Program-made: the position numbers and the translations under genes
Assembly (NCBI RefSeq): GCF_017897595.1
Contig: NZ_JAGKIK010000017.1
Span: forward strand, 18,629-82,628
Source of the DNA: Aquimarina sp. U1-2
GTDB taxonomy: Bacteria > Bacteroidota > Bacteroidia > Flavobacteriales > Flavobacteriaceae
Direction of reading: 5' to 3'
DNA length: 64,000 bases
Notes under the pieces: generated by a model
The model's input: the letters and a program-made list of their open reading frames with translations, nothing else
Databases searched by the model: none
Told to the model about the DNA's origin: nothing
Part shown: one piece after another, positions 44,936-54,959 of the stretch
How the letters are laid out: every line of letters begins with the position of its first letter
Numbering within the stretch: position 1 is the stretch's first letter

Positions 44936-46630
44936 ATGGCAAATCTGATCTTACAAAGAAGAACAAGGGCTCAAGAAAGCTCTAGTGCAATAGAACGCAT
45001 GTATATCACCATGCGTCATCTTTTTAATAGAGGTTTTTATAAACCTATGGGGGTCTCAGGAGAAACACTTCGAGAAGCATTGTTAATTTTACGACCCGAG
45101 ATTTATGGTTCTGTAGCTGAAGAGAAAGTAGAACTCAGCGGTTTGTTATACGTTATAGACCGTCTACCTTTTGGTATCGAAGAGTGTCGGTATATTAACT
45201 TAACAAGCGAAGAGGGGTATAAAGACTCTCATTTTAAAGTTATTGTGCCTCCAAAGCGGCGAAGAAACTGTTACCGGATTGACGAGGAGCAAATGAATAT
45301 AGAAATTACCAGGGGTCGATCAGAGATTTACGATATTCTTACGCATTTGACATTTCTTTTTATAGAATCCCATAAAATCATGAACCGTGTTGTGATTAAT
45401 GAAGAAGGGAATGTGATTAGAGATTGGGAGAAGCTTGAAAAAGCAGTATTGTCTAAGAAAGAACTTACAAAAGCCGAAAAAGAAGTCGCATTAACACATA
45501 CAGCAAATATTTTAGGAAGAACTTTTGAAGAAGTATCTACGATCTATGATGACTTTTCTTGTTTAAAAAATAAAGAACGTTTCTTACACATTATCTATTG
45601 GTTAGGCAAATTAGCTATAGAGGAATATATTGAAGACAAAAAGCGAATTGTAACGTTTAGTCCAGTGTTAAGAGAACGTTTGGGGCATCATATTCATGGT
45701 GAAAAATGGGCAAATACTATTAAAGAGAAATTACAGGAACTTAAAGTTTTGGAACGACCGATTCATATCATTAGTGCAAACATGCATAGTGTAATGAATA
45801 CATTATATGCACCATTAGCCTTACAAACAGAACTTAAAAATAAAACAGTTTTTGATGTTTATGAGTCTTTAAGTGATAAAAAAAATGATAAACTAAGGGC
45901 AAAGGTTGAAAAACTAGCTTTACAAAAGGGAATGACCTATATCGAAGATCAGAGCGGAGCTAATATTAATGTACAAGTTTTTGATACCGCCAAATATCCC
46001 GAAAGTAACTATCAAAGTTCACTACCAGCTATAGCTAAAGAATATAAACCTATACTTATTGTAATGGATTATGCTTTTGGTGAGCAGGCTTATGAGACTA
46101 TGGATGAATTGCTCAAGCCCTACATCTTTTCAGAAGAAAAAAAAGCACATCTCGATGTAAAATCAGTTTCCGTAATGGGCAAAGCCGGAATTTTAGAAGG
46201 AGGAAAAGGAGATATTATGATTCCGTCGGCTCATGTATTTGAAGGTACAGCAGACAATTACCCTTTTAAAAATCAACTGAAAAAGAAAGATTTAGAAGGT
46301 CATGGTATTGATGTTTATGACGGAGCGATGATTACCGTATTAGGAACCTCACTACAAAACAGGGATATTTTAAAGTTCTTTCATGATTCTACATGGAATG
46401 TAATTGGTTTAGAGATGGAAGGAGCGCATTACCAGAAAGCGATTCAGTCTGCCTCACGACTTAGAGGAAGTATAAGTCCAAAAGTTAAGGTAAGATATGC
46501 CTATTATGCTTCAGACAACCCTTTGGAAACCGGAAGCACCTTGGCTTCGGGTGGATTGGGAACCACGGGTGTAAAACCCACCTATTTAATTACAGAAAAA
46601 ATACTAGAACAAATATTTAAAGAACGATAA
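44936..46630 (+). CDS. DUF6909 family protein
   Basis: 564 residues, matching DUF6909, a conserved Bacteroidota family of unknown function. The N-terminal half has SSSAIERMYITMRHLFNRGF and FGIEECRYINLTSEEGY. The C-terminal quarter has features like a nucleoside-phosphorylase fold: GKAGILEGGKGDIMIPSAH, YDGAMITVLGTSL and VIGLEMEGAHYQKA with a later RYAYYASDNP. The E-M-E-G and S-D motifs match the ribose- and base-binding positions of that superfamily, so a nucleoside-binding function is a reasonable hypothesis. No signal peptide. The Wzz-like gene follows after 3 bases. Confidence 0.8.
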   Translation: MANLILQRRTRAQESSSAIERMYITMRHLFNRGFYKPMGVSGETLREALLILRPEIYGSVAEEKVELSGLLYVIDRLPFGIEECRYINLTSEEGYKDSHFKVIVPPKRRRNCYRIDEEQMNIEITRGRSEIYDILTHLTFLFIESHKIMNRVVINEEGNVIRDWEKLEKAVLSKKELTKAEKEVALTHTANILGRTFEEVSTIYDDFSCLKNKERFLHIIYWLGKLAIEEYIEDKKRIVTFSPVLRERLGHHIHGEKWANTIKEKLQELKVLERPIHIISANMHSVMNTLYAPLALQTELKNKTVFDVYESLSDKKNDKLRAKVEKLALQKGMTYIEDQSGANINVQVFDTAKYPESNYQSSLPAIAKEYKPILIVMDYAFGEQAYETMDELLKPYIFSEEKKAHLDVKSVSVMGKAGILEGGKGDIMIPSAHVFEGTADNYPFKNQLKKKDLEGHGIDVYDGAMITVLGTSLQNRDILKFFHDSTWNVIGLEMEGAHYQKAIQSASRLRGSISPKVKVRYAYYASDNPLETGSTLASGGLGTTGVKPTYLITEKILEQIFKER

Positions 46631-46633
46631 CAC

Positions 46634-47629
46634 ATGAGTCAGGAAAATCAAAACGAAGAAATTGATTTGATGCAACTTTTTGGCATGATCAAAGAGTTTT
46701 TTAGGAAAGTCTTGAGATTGGTTATTTCGATTATAGATTTTTATCGAAAAAAGTGGTTGCTGTTTGTAATCCTGGCTGTGGTTGGCTTAGGGATTGGTTA
46801 TTTTATGGATCAATACCAAGATACTAAAAACAAGTATGTTCAGGAAATTATTATTGAACCCAAATACGAATCTACAGAATATATATATGACTTTATCGAG
46901 GACCTGGAAAATAATCTGAAAGATAGTTTGTATGTAAAAGAATTAGGTTTGCAGATCGCAGAAGTAGAAAATGTAAAAAAAATACTATTAGAACCAATTA
47001 TCGTAGCCGAAGAAGTACTAACAGGGCTCGAAAAGAACGGAGGTGAAGCCACTTTTATTGAAGCTTATGATGAGGCTACGTTAAAAGAAAAGCGATTTAG
47101 AACCTTCTATAAAGAACATAAACTAACGTTCATTTTTAGAATTAAACAAAGTTCCAATCGTAAAGTATCCAAAAGTATTCTAGACTATCTTAAAGCTAAT
47201 CAACATTTTAAAGAACGCATCGCTTTAGAGCTTCAACAAGTTCAATCGGGATTGGCACAAAATAGAAAGTCATTAGACTTTATTAATAAGTATTTGGCTA
47301 ATTTGAGTCAGAACCCAGCCCAGACAGATGGGAAAATTATTTTTGCATCAGAGTCAGAGACACCAACCATTTCTTCTTTATTAAAAAGAAAACAGGATTT
47401 GATTTCCAAAATCAAATCAGATGAAAAAGCGTTAGCACTTGATAAAGAAGTATTCACTATAATGAACTATGGAAGTATTGTAACTCAAAGAAAGATCCTG
47501 GTGAACAGAATGCTTTTTACAGTACCCTTATTTTTAATTGGTTTGGTATCACTATTGTATGCATTACGATATTTAATGAGATCAGCAAGTTCTTTTGTTC
47601 AAGAAGAAAAGTATCCCGTAGCGAAGTAA
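46634..47629 (+). CDS. Wzz-like polysaccharide chain-length determinant family protein
   Basis: 331 residues. Two membrane helices flank a large periplasmic helical part: about 38-58 (KWLLFVILAVVGLGIGYFMD) and 290-312 (MLFTVPLFLIGLVSLLYALRY). This is the Wzz/chain-length-determinant topology. The usual P-x2-P-x4-S-P-K-x-x-x motif before helix 2 is not evident, so it is a divergent member. It is placed just upstream of O-antigen sugar genes, consistent with control of O-chain length, though it may equally serve the DUF6909 gene to which it is joined by a 3-base gap. Confidence 0.65.
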   Translation: MSQENQNEEIDLMQLFGMIKEFFRKVLRLVISIIDFYRKKWLLFVILAVVGLGIGYFMDQYQDTKNKYVQEIIIEPKYESTEYIYDFIEDLENNLKDSLYVKELGLQIAEVENVKKILLEPIIVAEEVLTGLEKNGGEATFIEAYDEATLKEKRFRTFYKEHKLTFIFRIKQSSNRKVSKSILDYLKANQHFKERIALELQQVQSGLAQNRKSLDFINKYLANLSQNPAQTDGKIIFASESETPTISSLLKRKQDLISKIKSDEKALALDKEVFTIMNYGSIVTQRKILVNRMLFTVPLFLIGLVSLLYALRYLMRSASSFVQEEKYPVAK

Positions 47630-47656
47630 ACAATGCTAGGGTTAAGATAATGTAGT

Positions 47657-48631
47657 ATGTTATATCCATTAAAATTTCATCCCATTCTAAAAGAAAAAAT
47701 ATGGGGAGGTACAAAGCTTAAAACAATCTTAAACAAACCCTGTGTATCTGGTACTACAGGCGAAAGCTGGGAGATTTCTACCGTACCTGATAACATTTCT
47801 AGAGTATCAAACGGGGTACATCAAGGGATCACACTAAAAGAGCTCATCACAAAATACAAAGGTGACCTGGTAGGCAAAAATGTATACCCATCTTTTGGAG
47901 ACACGTTCCCACTTTTAATCAAATATATCGACGCAACGCAGGATTTATCGGTACAATTGCATCCTGGCGATACGTTAGCTAAAAAAAGACATAATTCTTT
48001 TGGAAAAACAGAAATGTGGTACGTAGTCCAGGCCGATCCGGGTACCCAGTTGATTGTAGATTTTAAGAAAAAAACCGATAAAGAAGCGTATCAAGTTTAT
48101 TTGGAAAATAATAAACTCGTTGATTTATTAAATTTTGAAACTATTTCGAAGGGAGATAGTTATATGATTAAGGCAGGTACGATACATGCCATAGGTAAAG
48201 GGGCTTTGATAGCCGAAATTCAACAAACATCAGATATTACCTATAGAGTTTACGATTGGGATAGAACAGACGATGACGGTAATGCAAGAGCGTTGCATAC
48301 AGAACAAGCTATTGATGCATTGAATTTTGAAACCAATAACAATTGTAAGCTTTCGTTTGAGAAGAATAGTAACGCTGTTAATGAAGTCGCATCTATTCCT
48401 TATTTTACAACAAACTTTATTAATGTGGTCTCAAGTTTTGAAAGAAATTACGAGGAAATTCCTTCCTTTATAATTTTGATGTGTGTAGAAGGTAATGGAA
48501 CACTTACATTTGATGGTGGTACAGAAACAATAACGCTTGGCGATACCGTTTTGATCCCTTCGGTTATAGAAAAAATCTTTTTAGAAGAAGATTCGGGAGG
48601 GATGAAATTATTAGAAGTGTATATTAAATAG
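47657..48631 (+). CDS. manA: Mannose-6-phosphate isomerase, class I
   Basis: 324 residues. Cupin metalloenzyme that interconverts fructose-6-phosphate and mannose-6-phosphate, feeding GDP-mannose synthesis. Visible: LKFHPILKEKIWGGTKLKTI, GESWEISTVPDNIS, zinc-binding QLHPGDTLAKK and IKAGTIHAIGKGALIAEIQQ (second His/Glu set), plus the C-terminal cupin DTVLIPSV. It is shorter than the long enterobacterial form (about 390) but typical of the short class found in Bacteroidota. It opens the O-antigen cluster; rfbB follows after 3 bases. Confidence 0.9.
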   Translation: MLYPLKFHPILKEKIWGGTKLKTILNKPCVSGTTGESWEISTVPDNISRVSNGVHQGITLKELITKYKGDLVGKNVYPSFGDTFPLLIKYIDATQDLSVQLHPGDTLAKKRHNSFGKTEMWYVVQADPGTQLIVDFKKKTDKEAYQVYLENNKLVDLLNFETISKGDSYMIKAGTIHAIGKGALIAEIQQTSDITYRVYDWDRTDDDGNARALHTEQAIDALNFETNNNCKLSFEKNSNAVNEVASIPYFTTNFINVVSSFERNYEEIPSFIILMCVEGNGTLTFDGGTETITLGDTVLIPSVIEKIFLEEDSGGMKLLEVYIK

Positions 48632-48634
48632 TTC

Positions 48635-49651
48635 ATGAAACATATTTTGGTAACAGGCGGTGCTGGTTTTATTGGTTCAAACTTTATACCTTATTTTTTG
48701 AATAAAAATGAATCGATACATTTGGTAAATATCGATAAGCTTACTTACGCAGGAAATCTTAAGAATTTACAAGAAGTATCACAAAATGAAAACTATACAT
48801 TCGTAGAAGGTGATATTTGTGATCGTACGTTATTAGAATTTCTATTTGAGAAATATGATTTTAATGGGGTTATTCATTTCGCAGCAGAATCTCATGTCGA
48901 TAATTCAATTACACACCCAGATGCATTTATTAAAACTAATGTATTTGGAACATTTACACTATTGGATGTGGCCAAAAATCATTGGATGAAATCTCCATAT
49001 AACTTTAAAGAAAAACACATCTCCAGTAGGTTTCATCATATCTCTACAGACGAAGTTTACGGTACCTTAGGAGAAACTGGTTTGTTTTCAGAAACCACAC
49101 CCTATGCACCCAATAGTCCGTATAGTGCCACGAAGGCATCTTCAGACTTTATTGTTAGAAGTTATTTTCATACCTATGGTTTAAATGTGGTCACTAGTAA
49201 TTGTTCTAATAATTATGGGCCTAAACAACATAATGAAAAGCTAATCCCGACTATAATTAGAAAAGCACTGGCTCAAGAGCCAATTCCGATTTATGGAGAT
49301 GGCGAAAATATAAGAGATTGGTTATATGTCTTAGACCACTGTAAAGGCATCGAATTGGTATATAACAAAGGATTATCAGGACAAACATACAATATAGGAG
49401 GAAGAAATGAGCGCAACAATAATTATATAGCTATAAAAATTTGTGAAATATTGGATGCTAAACTTCCGCAGAAAAACAAAAAATCATATAAAGAATATAT
49501 CACCTATGTGAAAGACAGGCCGGGACATGATATGCGCTACGCTATTGATGCCTCAAAAATTGAAAATAGCTTGGGGTGGAGAGCTGATGAAAATTTTGAG
49601 ACAGGCATTGAAAAAACTATAACTTGGTATTTAGAAAAGTATAGTAGTTAA
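48635..49651 (+). CDS. rfbB: dTDP-glucose 4,6-dehydratase
   Basis: 338 residues, full-length SDR enzyme; second step of dTDP-L-rhamnose synthesis (dTDP-glucose to the 4-keto-6-deoxy sugar). NAD loop ILVTGGAGFIGSNFIPYF, Y-x-x-x-K as YSATKAS, catalytic T-D-E as HISTDEVYGTLG, and NYGPKQHNEKLIPTIIRKAL with GDGENIRDWLYVLDHC near the sugar nucleotide site. It begins 3 bases after manA. The 57-base gap to rfbA has AAGATAACAA-type short direct repeats. Confidence 0.95.
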   Translation: MKHILVTGGAGFIGSNFIPYFLNKNESIHLVNIDKLTYAGNLKNLQEVSQNENYTFVEGDICDRTLLEFLFEKYDFNGVIHFAAESHVDNSITHPDAFIKTNVFGTFTLLDVAKNHWMKSPYNFKEKHISSRFHHISTDEVYGTLGETGLFSETTPYAPNSPYSATKASSDFIVRSYFHTYGLNVVTSNCSNNYGPKQHNEKLIPTIIRKALAQEPIPIYGDGENIRDWLYVLDHCKGIELVYNKGLSGQTYNIGGRNERNNNYIAIKICEILDAKLPQKNKKSYKEYITYVKDRPGHDMRYAIDASKIENSLGWRADENFETGIEKTITWYLEKYSS

Positions 49652-49708
49652 TTAGTTATCGAGTTATGAAGATAACAAGATAACAAGGTAACACCATAAC
49701 AATTAAAA

Positions 49709-50566
49709 ATGAAAGGAATAATTTTAGCAGGAGGATCTGGAACACGATTATACCCTTTAACGTTAGCTGTAAGTAAGCAACTCATGCCGGTGTATGATAA
49801 ACCTATGATTTTTTATCCGCTTTCTACACTTATGTCTGCGGGTATAAGGGAAATATTAGTTATTTCTACTCATCAAGACTTACCTTTATTTCAAAAACTT
49901 TTGGGAGATGGTTTAAAATATGGTTGTAGGTTTGAGTATGCAGTTCAGGATCAACCAAACGGGCTTGCAGAAGCCTTTATTATTGGTGAGCAGTTTATAG
50001 GTAAAGATAAAGTTGCTTTAATCTTAGGAGATAATATTTTCTATGGTTCAGGTTTAGAAAATCTTCTTGAAAGTAATAATGATCCCGATGGAGGGATTAT
50101 TTATGCCTATCATGTACAAGATCCCGAAAGGTATGGAGTTGTTGATTTTGATAATTCAGGTAAAGCAATCTCGATTGAAGAAAAACCCAAACAACCAAAA
50201 TCAAATTATGCGGTTCCTGGTATTTATTTCTATGATAATGAAGTGGTAGAAATAGTAAAAAGCATTACTCCGAGTAAAAGAGGGGAGTTAGAAATTACCG
50301 ATATCAATAACTCATATTTAAAAAAAGGAAAATTAAAAGTGAGCATATTAGACAAAGGTACTGCCTGGTTAGATACAGGAACATTTAATTCGTTAATGCA
50401 GGCGTCTCAATTTGTTCAGGTAATCGAAGAAAGACAAGGGCTCAAGATAGGTGCTATCGAAGAAACTGCCTATAAAAAAGGCTTTATAAATAAACAACAA
50501 CTCGTTAAATTAGCCGAGCCTCTTTTAAAAAGTGGTTATGGTAAATATTTACTTCAATTAGAATAG
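49709..50566 (+). CDS. rfbA: Glucose-1-phosphate thymidylyltransferase
   Basis: 285 residues. Makes dTDP-glucose from dTTP and glucose-1-phosphate, the first rhamnose step. Nucleotide loop [52 protein letters not shown] (metal-binding Asp) and [20 protein letters not shown] are all canonical RmlA. The normal C-terminal helical segment (CLEEIAY-like [14 protein letters not shown]) is present. Same direction as rfbB. Confidence 0.95.
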   Translation: MKGIILAGGSGTRLYPLTLAVSKQLMPVYDKPMIFYPLSTLMSAGIREILVISTHQDLPLFQKLLGDGLKYGCRFEYAVQDQPNGLAEAFIIGEQFIGKDKVALILGDNIFYGSGLENLLESNNDPDGGIIYAYHVQDPERYGVVDFDNSGKAISIEEKPKQPKSNYAVPGIYFYDNEVVEIVKSITPSKRGELEITDINNSYLKKGKLKVSILDKGTAWLDTGTFNSLMQASQFVQVIEERQGLKIGAIEETAYKKGFINKQQLVKLAEPLLKSGYGKYLLQLE

Positions 50567-50583
50567 AGGACTATTAATTTGTC

Positions 50584-50603
50584 ATTCCAGCGTAGGCTGG
50601 AAT
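50584..50603. repeat. REP-like perfect hairpin between rfbA and rfbC
   Basis: ATTCCAGC-GTAG-GCTGGAAT has a perfect 8-base stem, inside GTCATTCCAG...GGAATCC. It shares the GTCATTC lead with the palindrome at 34166. It could form a weak pause in the operon transcript. Confidence 0.6.
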
Positions 50604-50649
50604 CCATTTTTAGAACAGATAGGATTAGAATTATTTTGGGCTATAGCAA

Positions 50650-51207
50650 ATGCAGATAGAAAAGACATATTTAGAAGGTTGCTTTATCCTGAAACCTAAA
50701 GTGTTTCAAGATGATAGGGGTTATTTTTTTGAAAGCTTTAATCAGAAGACGTTTCTGGAAAACACAGGGGTAAAGGTAAATTTTGTTCAAGATAATGAGT
50801 CATTATCAACCAGAGGAACGCTGCGAGGCTTACATTTTCAGACCGGAGCGTTTGCACAAGCAAAATTAGTAAGAGTGATTCGGGGAGAAGTTTTAGACGT
50901 TGTGGTTGATTTAAGACCAGACTCAAAAACGTATTTGAAACATTTTTCTATAGTACTTAATGATAGCAACTATTTTCAGGTATTCATTCCAAGGGATTTT
51001 GCTCATGGATTTGTAACTGTTAGCGAAACAGCCATTTTCGCATATAAATGTGATAATTATTATCATAAGGCTTCAGAATCTGGAATTGTATTTAATGATC
51101 CTGATCTGGCTATAGATTGGAAATTAAGCGATACCGAGATTTTGCTGTCTGAAAAAGACAAAACACTGCCTCGTCTAAAAGATATTGAAAATGCAGGAAA
51201 AACGTAA
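50650..51207 (+). CDS. rfbC: dTDP-4-dehydrorhamnose 3,5-epimerase
   Basis: 185 residues; cupin-type RmlC epimerase, third rhamnose step. Catalytic His in LRGLHFQTGAFAQAKLVRVI, RGEVLDVVVDLRPDSKTYLK, FIPRDFAHGFVTVSE and NDPDLAIDWKLSD are canonical. It overlaps rfbD by 23 bases, so the two are translated from one message. A separate, more divergent RmlC-like protein occurs at 56290 and likely serves a different sugar. Confidence 0.95.
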   Translation: MQIEKTYLEGCFILKPKVFQDDRGYFFESFNQKTFLENTGVKVNFVQDNESLSTRGTLRGLHFQTGAFAQAKLVRVIRGEVLDVVVDLRPDSKTYLKHFSIVLNDSNYFQVFIPRDFAHGFVTVSETAIFAYKCDNYYHKASESGIVFNDPDLAIDWKLSDTEILLSEKDKTLPRLKDIENAGKT

Positions 51208-52063
51208 TAAAGCAAAGGTTCTAATCACCGGATCAAATGGTCAATTAGGGCAATGTTTGAAAAAAATAGAAAAAGACTATCCTACTTTAGATATGTACTT
51301 TACTGATTCTAAAGCTTTGGATATCACCCAAAAGGACCAGATAGATAAAGTATTCTCTGGGAGAAAATTTGATTTTGTAGTCAATTGTGCAGCGTTTACC
51401 AACGTTGAAAGAGCCGAAAAAGAATCAGAAAGAGCCTTTTTGATTAATGCCGAAGGGGTAAAGAATCTAGCAGAATTGTGTAGAGAACATGGCGCAGTAT
51501 TGATTCACATCTCAACAGACTACGTATTTGATGGCAGAAAAGGAGCTCCGTATACCGAAGAAGATATTCCCAATCCAATCAATGAATACGGAAAATCTAA
51601 ATTGGAAGGAGAAAAGTATGTTCAGGAAATTCTGGAGAAATATTTTATTATTAGAACCTCATGGTTATATTCTGAATTCGGCAATAATTTTTTTACAACG
51701 ATTTTGAAAAAGTCAAAATCTGAAAAAAAACTTAAGGTCACAATGGCTGAAACAGGCACTCCTACCAATGCTAATGATCTGGCAAACTTCATTCTTCATA
51801 TTATAAATCTAAATAGTTCAAAATATGGAATTTATCACTTTAGCAGTCTAGGAAAAGCGACCTGGTATGATTTTGCAGAAGAAATTTTAAGGCTTTCTGG
51901 CAAACTTGATACCATAAAGCTTGAAAAAACAGATAATTACCCTACTTTTGCACGAAGGCCAAAATATAGTGTTTTGGATAAAAAGAAATTTCATGAAATT
52001 TCGAATTTGAATATATCCAAATGGCCTGTTTCTTTGAGAAAACTATTGAAAAGCTTACAATAG
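51185..52063 (+). CDS. rfbD: dTDP-4-dehydrorhamnose reductase
   Basis: 292 residues (the second ATG at 51191 is also possible). Final step to dTDP-L-rhamnose. NAD(P)-binding KVLITGSNGQLGQCLKKI, HISTDYVFDGRKGAPYTEED, NEYGKSKLEGEKY (Y-x-x-x-K) and IIRTSWLYSEFGNNFFTTIL are typical RmlD. Overlaps rfbC. With rfbA, rfbB and rfbC it completes the four-enzyme rhamnose pathway, here in the order B, A, C, D. Confidence 0.94.
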   Translation: MKMQEKRNKAKVLITGSNGQLGQCLKKIEKDYPTLDMYFTDSKALDITQKDQIDKVFSGRKFDFVVNCAAFTNVERAEKESERAFLINAEGVKNLAELCREHGAVLIHISTDYVFDGRKGAPYTEEDIPNPINEYGKSKLEGEKYVQEILEKYFIIRTSWLYSEFGNNFFTTILKKSKSEKKLKVTMAETGTPTNANDLANFILHIINLNSSKYGIYHFSSLGKATWYDFAEEILRLSGKLDTIKLEKTDNYPTFARRPKYSVLDKKKFHEISNLNISKWPVSLRKLLKSLQ

Positions 52064-52129
52064 TATCTTATAATTTGTTTCGATTAATATTTATTTCTTT
52101 TCGAAAAGGATTGAATCTATTTGTGTGAT

Positions 52130-53107
52130 ATGTTTGAAATAAGATTAAGAAATAATAAAACTTTCGTTTGCGACGAGTCATCAACCATTTTTGAAGCTGC
52201 AAAGAAAGAAGGAATTGTTTTAGAACATAGTTGTTTATCAGCAAGGTGTAGAAGTTGTATAGTGAAGGTTTTGGATGGTGAGACCAAAGATGTTCAGGAA
52301 GACCTTGTTTTGTCTAGCGATGAAAGAGAAGAAGGATATATTCTCTCTTGTAATTCAAAAGCATTGTCAAACATAAATCTGGACATTGAAGATATGGGTG
52401 ATATGATTCTACCAAAGTCCAGAACTTTACCAGCAAAGATTTCCAAGGTGGTTCAAGTTTCTTCTACCGTAATTAAAGTAGTACTTAGATTGCCTCCAAA
52501 TAGTAATTTTCAATTTATCCCAGGTCAGTACGTTAATATAATAAAAGGAAATATAAGAAGAAGTTATTCTATTGCTAATGGTTCTAATAATGGTGGAATA
52601 GAGTTTCTCATTAAGAATTATGAAAATGGATTAATGAGCAAATACTGGTTTCAAGAAGCTAAAGAAAATGATTTATTAAGAATAGAAGGACCATTGGGAA
52701 CTTTTTTCTATAAAGAATCAAATTTCAAAAACATCGTCTTTTTAGCAACCGGAACGGGCATTGCTCCTGTAAAAGCAATACTTGAGAAGTTTAGTAATCA
52801 TCCAGAATTAATTGAAAATAAAAGAGTTATAATAATCTGGGGAGGAAGATATGAAGAAGACCTTTTTTGGAAACCACAGTGTCAGGAAGATCTAGAGTTT
52901 ATTCCGGTTTTGTCTCGACAAAAAGAGTGGTTCGGTAAAAAAGGATATGTTCAAGACATACTTTTAGAGGAGTTAAGTGACTTAACGGATGCTCAAGTTT
53001 ATGCATGTGGCTCAAATGATATGATAGAATCGTCTCAAAAACTATTAATGCAACATGGTTTACCAAAGAATAATTTTTATTCTGATGCGTTTGTGTGCTC
53101 AAACTAA
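52130..53107 (+). CDS. rfbI: CDP-6-deoxy-L-threo-D-glycero-4-hexulose-3-dehydrase reductase (E3)
   Basis: 325 residues from ATG 52130; a TTG three codons earlier is less likely. Plant-type [2Fe-2S] domain 1-85 with C-L-S-A-R-C-R-S-C and a distal C (ILSCNS). A ferredoxin-reductase module follows: FAD site RRSYSIANGS and NAD site FLATGTGIAPVKAILEKF, ending in YACGSNDMI. This enzyme (also called AscD/DdhD) delivers electrons to the PLP/iron-sulfur dehydrase encoded at 54960. It is placed at the head of the CDP-dideoxysugar genes. C-terminal FYSDAFV is the usual end of the family. Confidence 0.88.
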   Translation: MFEIRLRNNKTFVCDESSTIFEAAKKEGIVLEHSCLSARCRSCIVKVLDGETKDVQEDLVLSSDEREEGYILSCNSKALSNINLDIEDMGDMILPKSRTLPAKISKVVQVSSTVIKVVLRLPPNSNFQFIPGQYVNIIKGNIRRSYSIANGSNNGGIEFLIKNYENGLMSKYWFQEAKENDLLRIEGPLGTFFYKESNFKNIVFLATGTGIAPVKAILEKFSNHPELIENKRVIIIWGGRYEEDLFWKPQCQEDLEFIPVLSRQKEWFGKKGYVQDILLEELSDLTDAQVYACGSNDMIESSQKLLMQHGLPKNNFYSDAFVCSN

Positions 53108-53116
53108 CAATTAAAT

Positions 53117-53893
53117 ATGAAAGCAGTTATACTAGCAGGAGGTCTTGGAACCCGATTAAGCGAAGAAACAACAACAAAGCCTAAACCAATGGTGGAAATA
53201 GGAGGGAAACCAATTTTATGGCATATTATGAAGATTTATTCTTATTATGGAATAAATGATTTCATAATTTGTTGTGGATATAAAGGTTACGTTATAAAAG
53301 AGTATTTCGCTAATTATTTTCTTCATCTATCGGATGTGACATTTAATATGAAAGAAAATGAGATGATTGTTCATAAAAAAAGAGCTGAGGCATGGACAGT
53401 TACTTTGGTCGATACAGGCGATGATTCAATGACTGGAGGGCGATTAAAAAGAGTCGCTCCGTATATAAAAGATGAAGAGGCATTTTGTTTTACTTATGGA
53501 GATGGAGTTGCCGATGTAGATATTAAATCATTAATAGATTTTCATACTTTCCATGGTAAGGAAGCTACTTTAACGGCTACCTACCCTCCGGGAAGATTTG
53601 GAGCTTTAGATATTGAAGACGGGGTCGTAAAAAAGTTTCAAGAAAAACCTAAGGGTGATGGTGCCCAAATCAATGGTGGTTTTTTTGTTTTGTCGCCAAA
53701 AGTACTTGATCGAATTTCTGGTGATGAAACCATATGGGAGCAAGAGCCATTAAAAAATCTTGCTGCTGATGGTCAATTAATGTCATTTAAACATGAAGGA
53801 TTTTGGCAACCTATGGACACTTTAAGAGATAAAAGAAAATTAGAAAGCCTTTGGGATTCTAACAACGCACCATGGAAATTATGGAAGAGCTAA
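53117..53893 (+). CDS. rfbF: Glucose-1-phosphate cytidylyltransferase
   Basis: 258 residues. Makes CDP-glucose, the entry point to 3,6-dideoxyhexoses. Nucleotide loop [68 protein letters not shown] (metal Asp), and [19 protein letters not shown] at the end are canonical DdhA/RfbF. Starts 9 bases after the preceding reductase gene and overlaps rfbG by 22 bases. Confidence 0.95.
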   Translation: MKAVILAGGLGTRLSEETTTKPKPMVEIGGKPILWHIMKIYSYYGINDFIICCGYKGYVIKEYFANYFLHLSDVTFNMKENEMIVHKKRAEAWTVTLVDTGDDSMTGGRLKRVAPYIKDEEAFCFTYGDGVADVDIKSLIDFHTFHGKEATLTATYPPGRFGALDIEDGVVKKFQEKPKGDGAQINGGFFVLSPKVLDRISGDETIWEQEPLKNLAADGQLMSFKHEGFWQPMDTLRDKRKLESLWDSNNAPWKLWKS

Positions 53894-54954
53894 AAGGTAA
53901 AGTTAATTCATCTTTCTGGAAAGGAAAGAGAGTTTTTTTGACTGGACATACTGGATTCAAAGGTAGTTGGCTTTCTTTATGGCTGCAGCATATGGGTGCA
54001 ACTTTAAAGGGGTTTTCACTTGAACCACCTACCAAACCATCTTTGTTTTTCGAAGCAAACGTAGAGAAGAATATGGATTCAGAAATTGGAGATATTAGGG
54101 ATTTACAAATTTTAAGTGCCAGTATGAAGTTGTTCAACCCTGATATTCTAATCCATATGGCGGCTCAACCTTTAGTAAGATTATCTTATCAAGAGCCTCT
54201 GGAAACTTATACGACCAATGTTATAGGTACAGCCAATGTTCTGGAAGCTGCTAGATCTTGCCCTAATTTAAAAGCAATTGTGTCCGTTACAACGGATAAG
54301 TGTTACGAAAACAAAGAATGGGAGTGGGGCTATAGAGAAAATGAACCGATAGGAGGTCACGACCCGTACAGCAGTAGCAAAGGGTGTGCAGAATTAGTGA
54401 CATCGGCTTATAGACGTTCTTTTTTCAACACGAATGATTCAGCTTTTGTGGCATCAGCAAGGGCTGGCAATGTTATCGGTGGTGGAGATTGGGCGACCGA
54501 TCGTTTGGTGCCAGATATTCTCAGAGCATTTGAGAAATCAGAAACTGTTATTATACGAAACCCTAAATCTACACGTCCTTGGCAGCATGTCCTTGAACCT
54601 CTTTCGGGTTATTTGGTTCTAGCAGAAAAACTGTATGCAGAGGGCGAAGTAGCAGCTGAAGCTTGGAATTTTGGACCCAAAGACGATGATTGCAAACAAG
54701 TAAGTTGGATTTTGGATCAAATGGTAAAAAATTGGGGTAATGGAGCTTGTTGGGAGTTGGATAAAAACAAGAATCCTCACGAAGCAGGATTTTTAAAACT
54801 AGATTGTTCGAAAGCTGCCTTAAGACTGAATTGGCAACCAAAATGGGAATTAGGGCATACGTTAAGATTAATTATAGATTGGCACCAGTCATGGCTGTCA
54901 GGAAAAAATGTTCAAGAAAAATGTATACAAGAAATTGTAGACTACAATAGATAA
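53872..54954 (+). CDS. rfbG: CDP-glucose 4,6-dehydratase
   Basis: 360 residues (an ATG at 53881 is an alternative start and gives a shorter overlap with rfbF). SDR enzyme converting CDP-glucose to CDP-4-keto-6-deoxyglucose. NAD loop [60 protein letters not shown] (Y-x-x-x-K) and [20 protein letters not shown] are characteristic of DdhB/RfbG and distinguish it from rfbB. Middle of a tightly overlapping operon. Confidence 0.95.
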   Translation: MEIMEELKGKVNSSFWKGKRVFLTGHTGFKGSWLSLWLQHMGATLKGFSLEPPTKPSLFFEANVEKNMDSEIGDIRDLQILSASMKLFNPDILIHMAAQPLVRLSYQEPLETYTTNVIGTANVLEAARSCPNLKAIVSVTTDKCYENKEWEWGYRENEPIGGHDPYSSSKGCAELVTSAYRRSFFNTNDSAFVASARAGNVIGGGDWATDRLVPDILRAFEKSETVIIRNPKSTRPWQHVLEPLSGYLVLAEKLYAEGEVAAEAWNFGPKDDDCKQVSWILDQMVKNWGNGACWELDKNKNPHEAGFLKLDCSKAALRLNWQPKWELGHTLRLIIDWHQSWLSGKNVQEKCIQEIVDYNR

Positions 54955-54959
54955 AACTT

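Noticed and set aside
49652..49708. AAGATAACAAGATAACAAGG repeats between rfbB and rfbA as a regulatory array
   Set aside because: Short, imperfect and inside an operon-like run; looks like slippage sequence.
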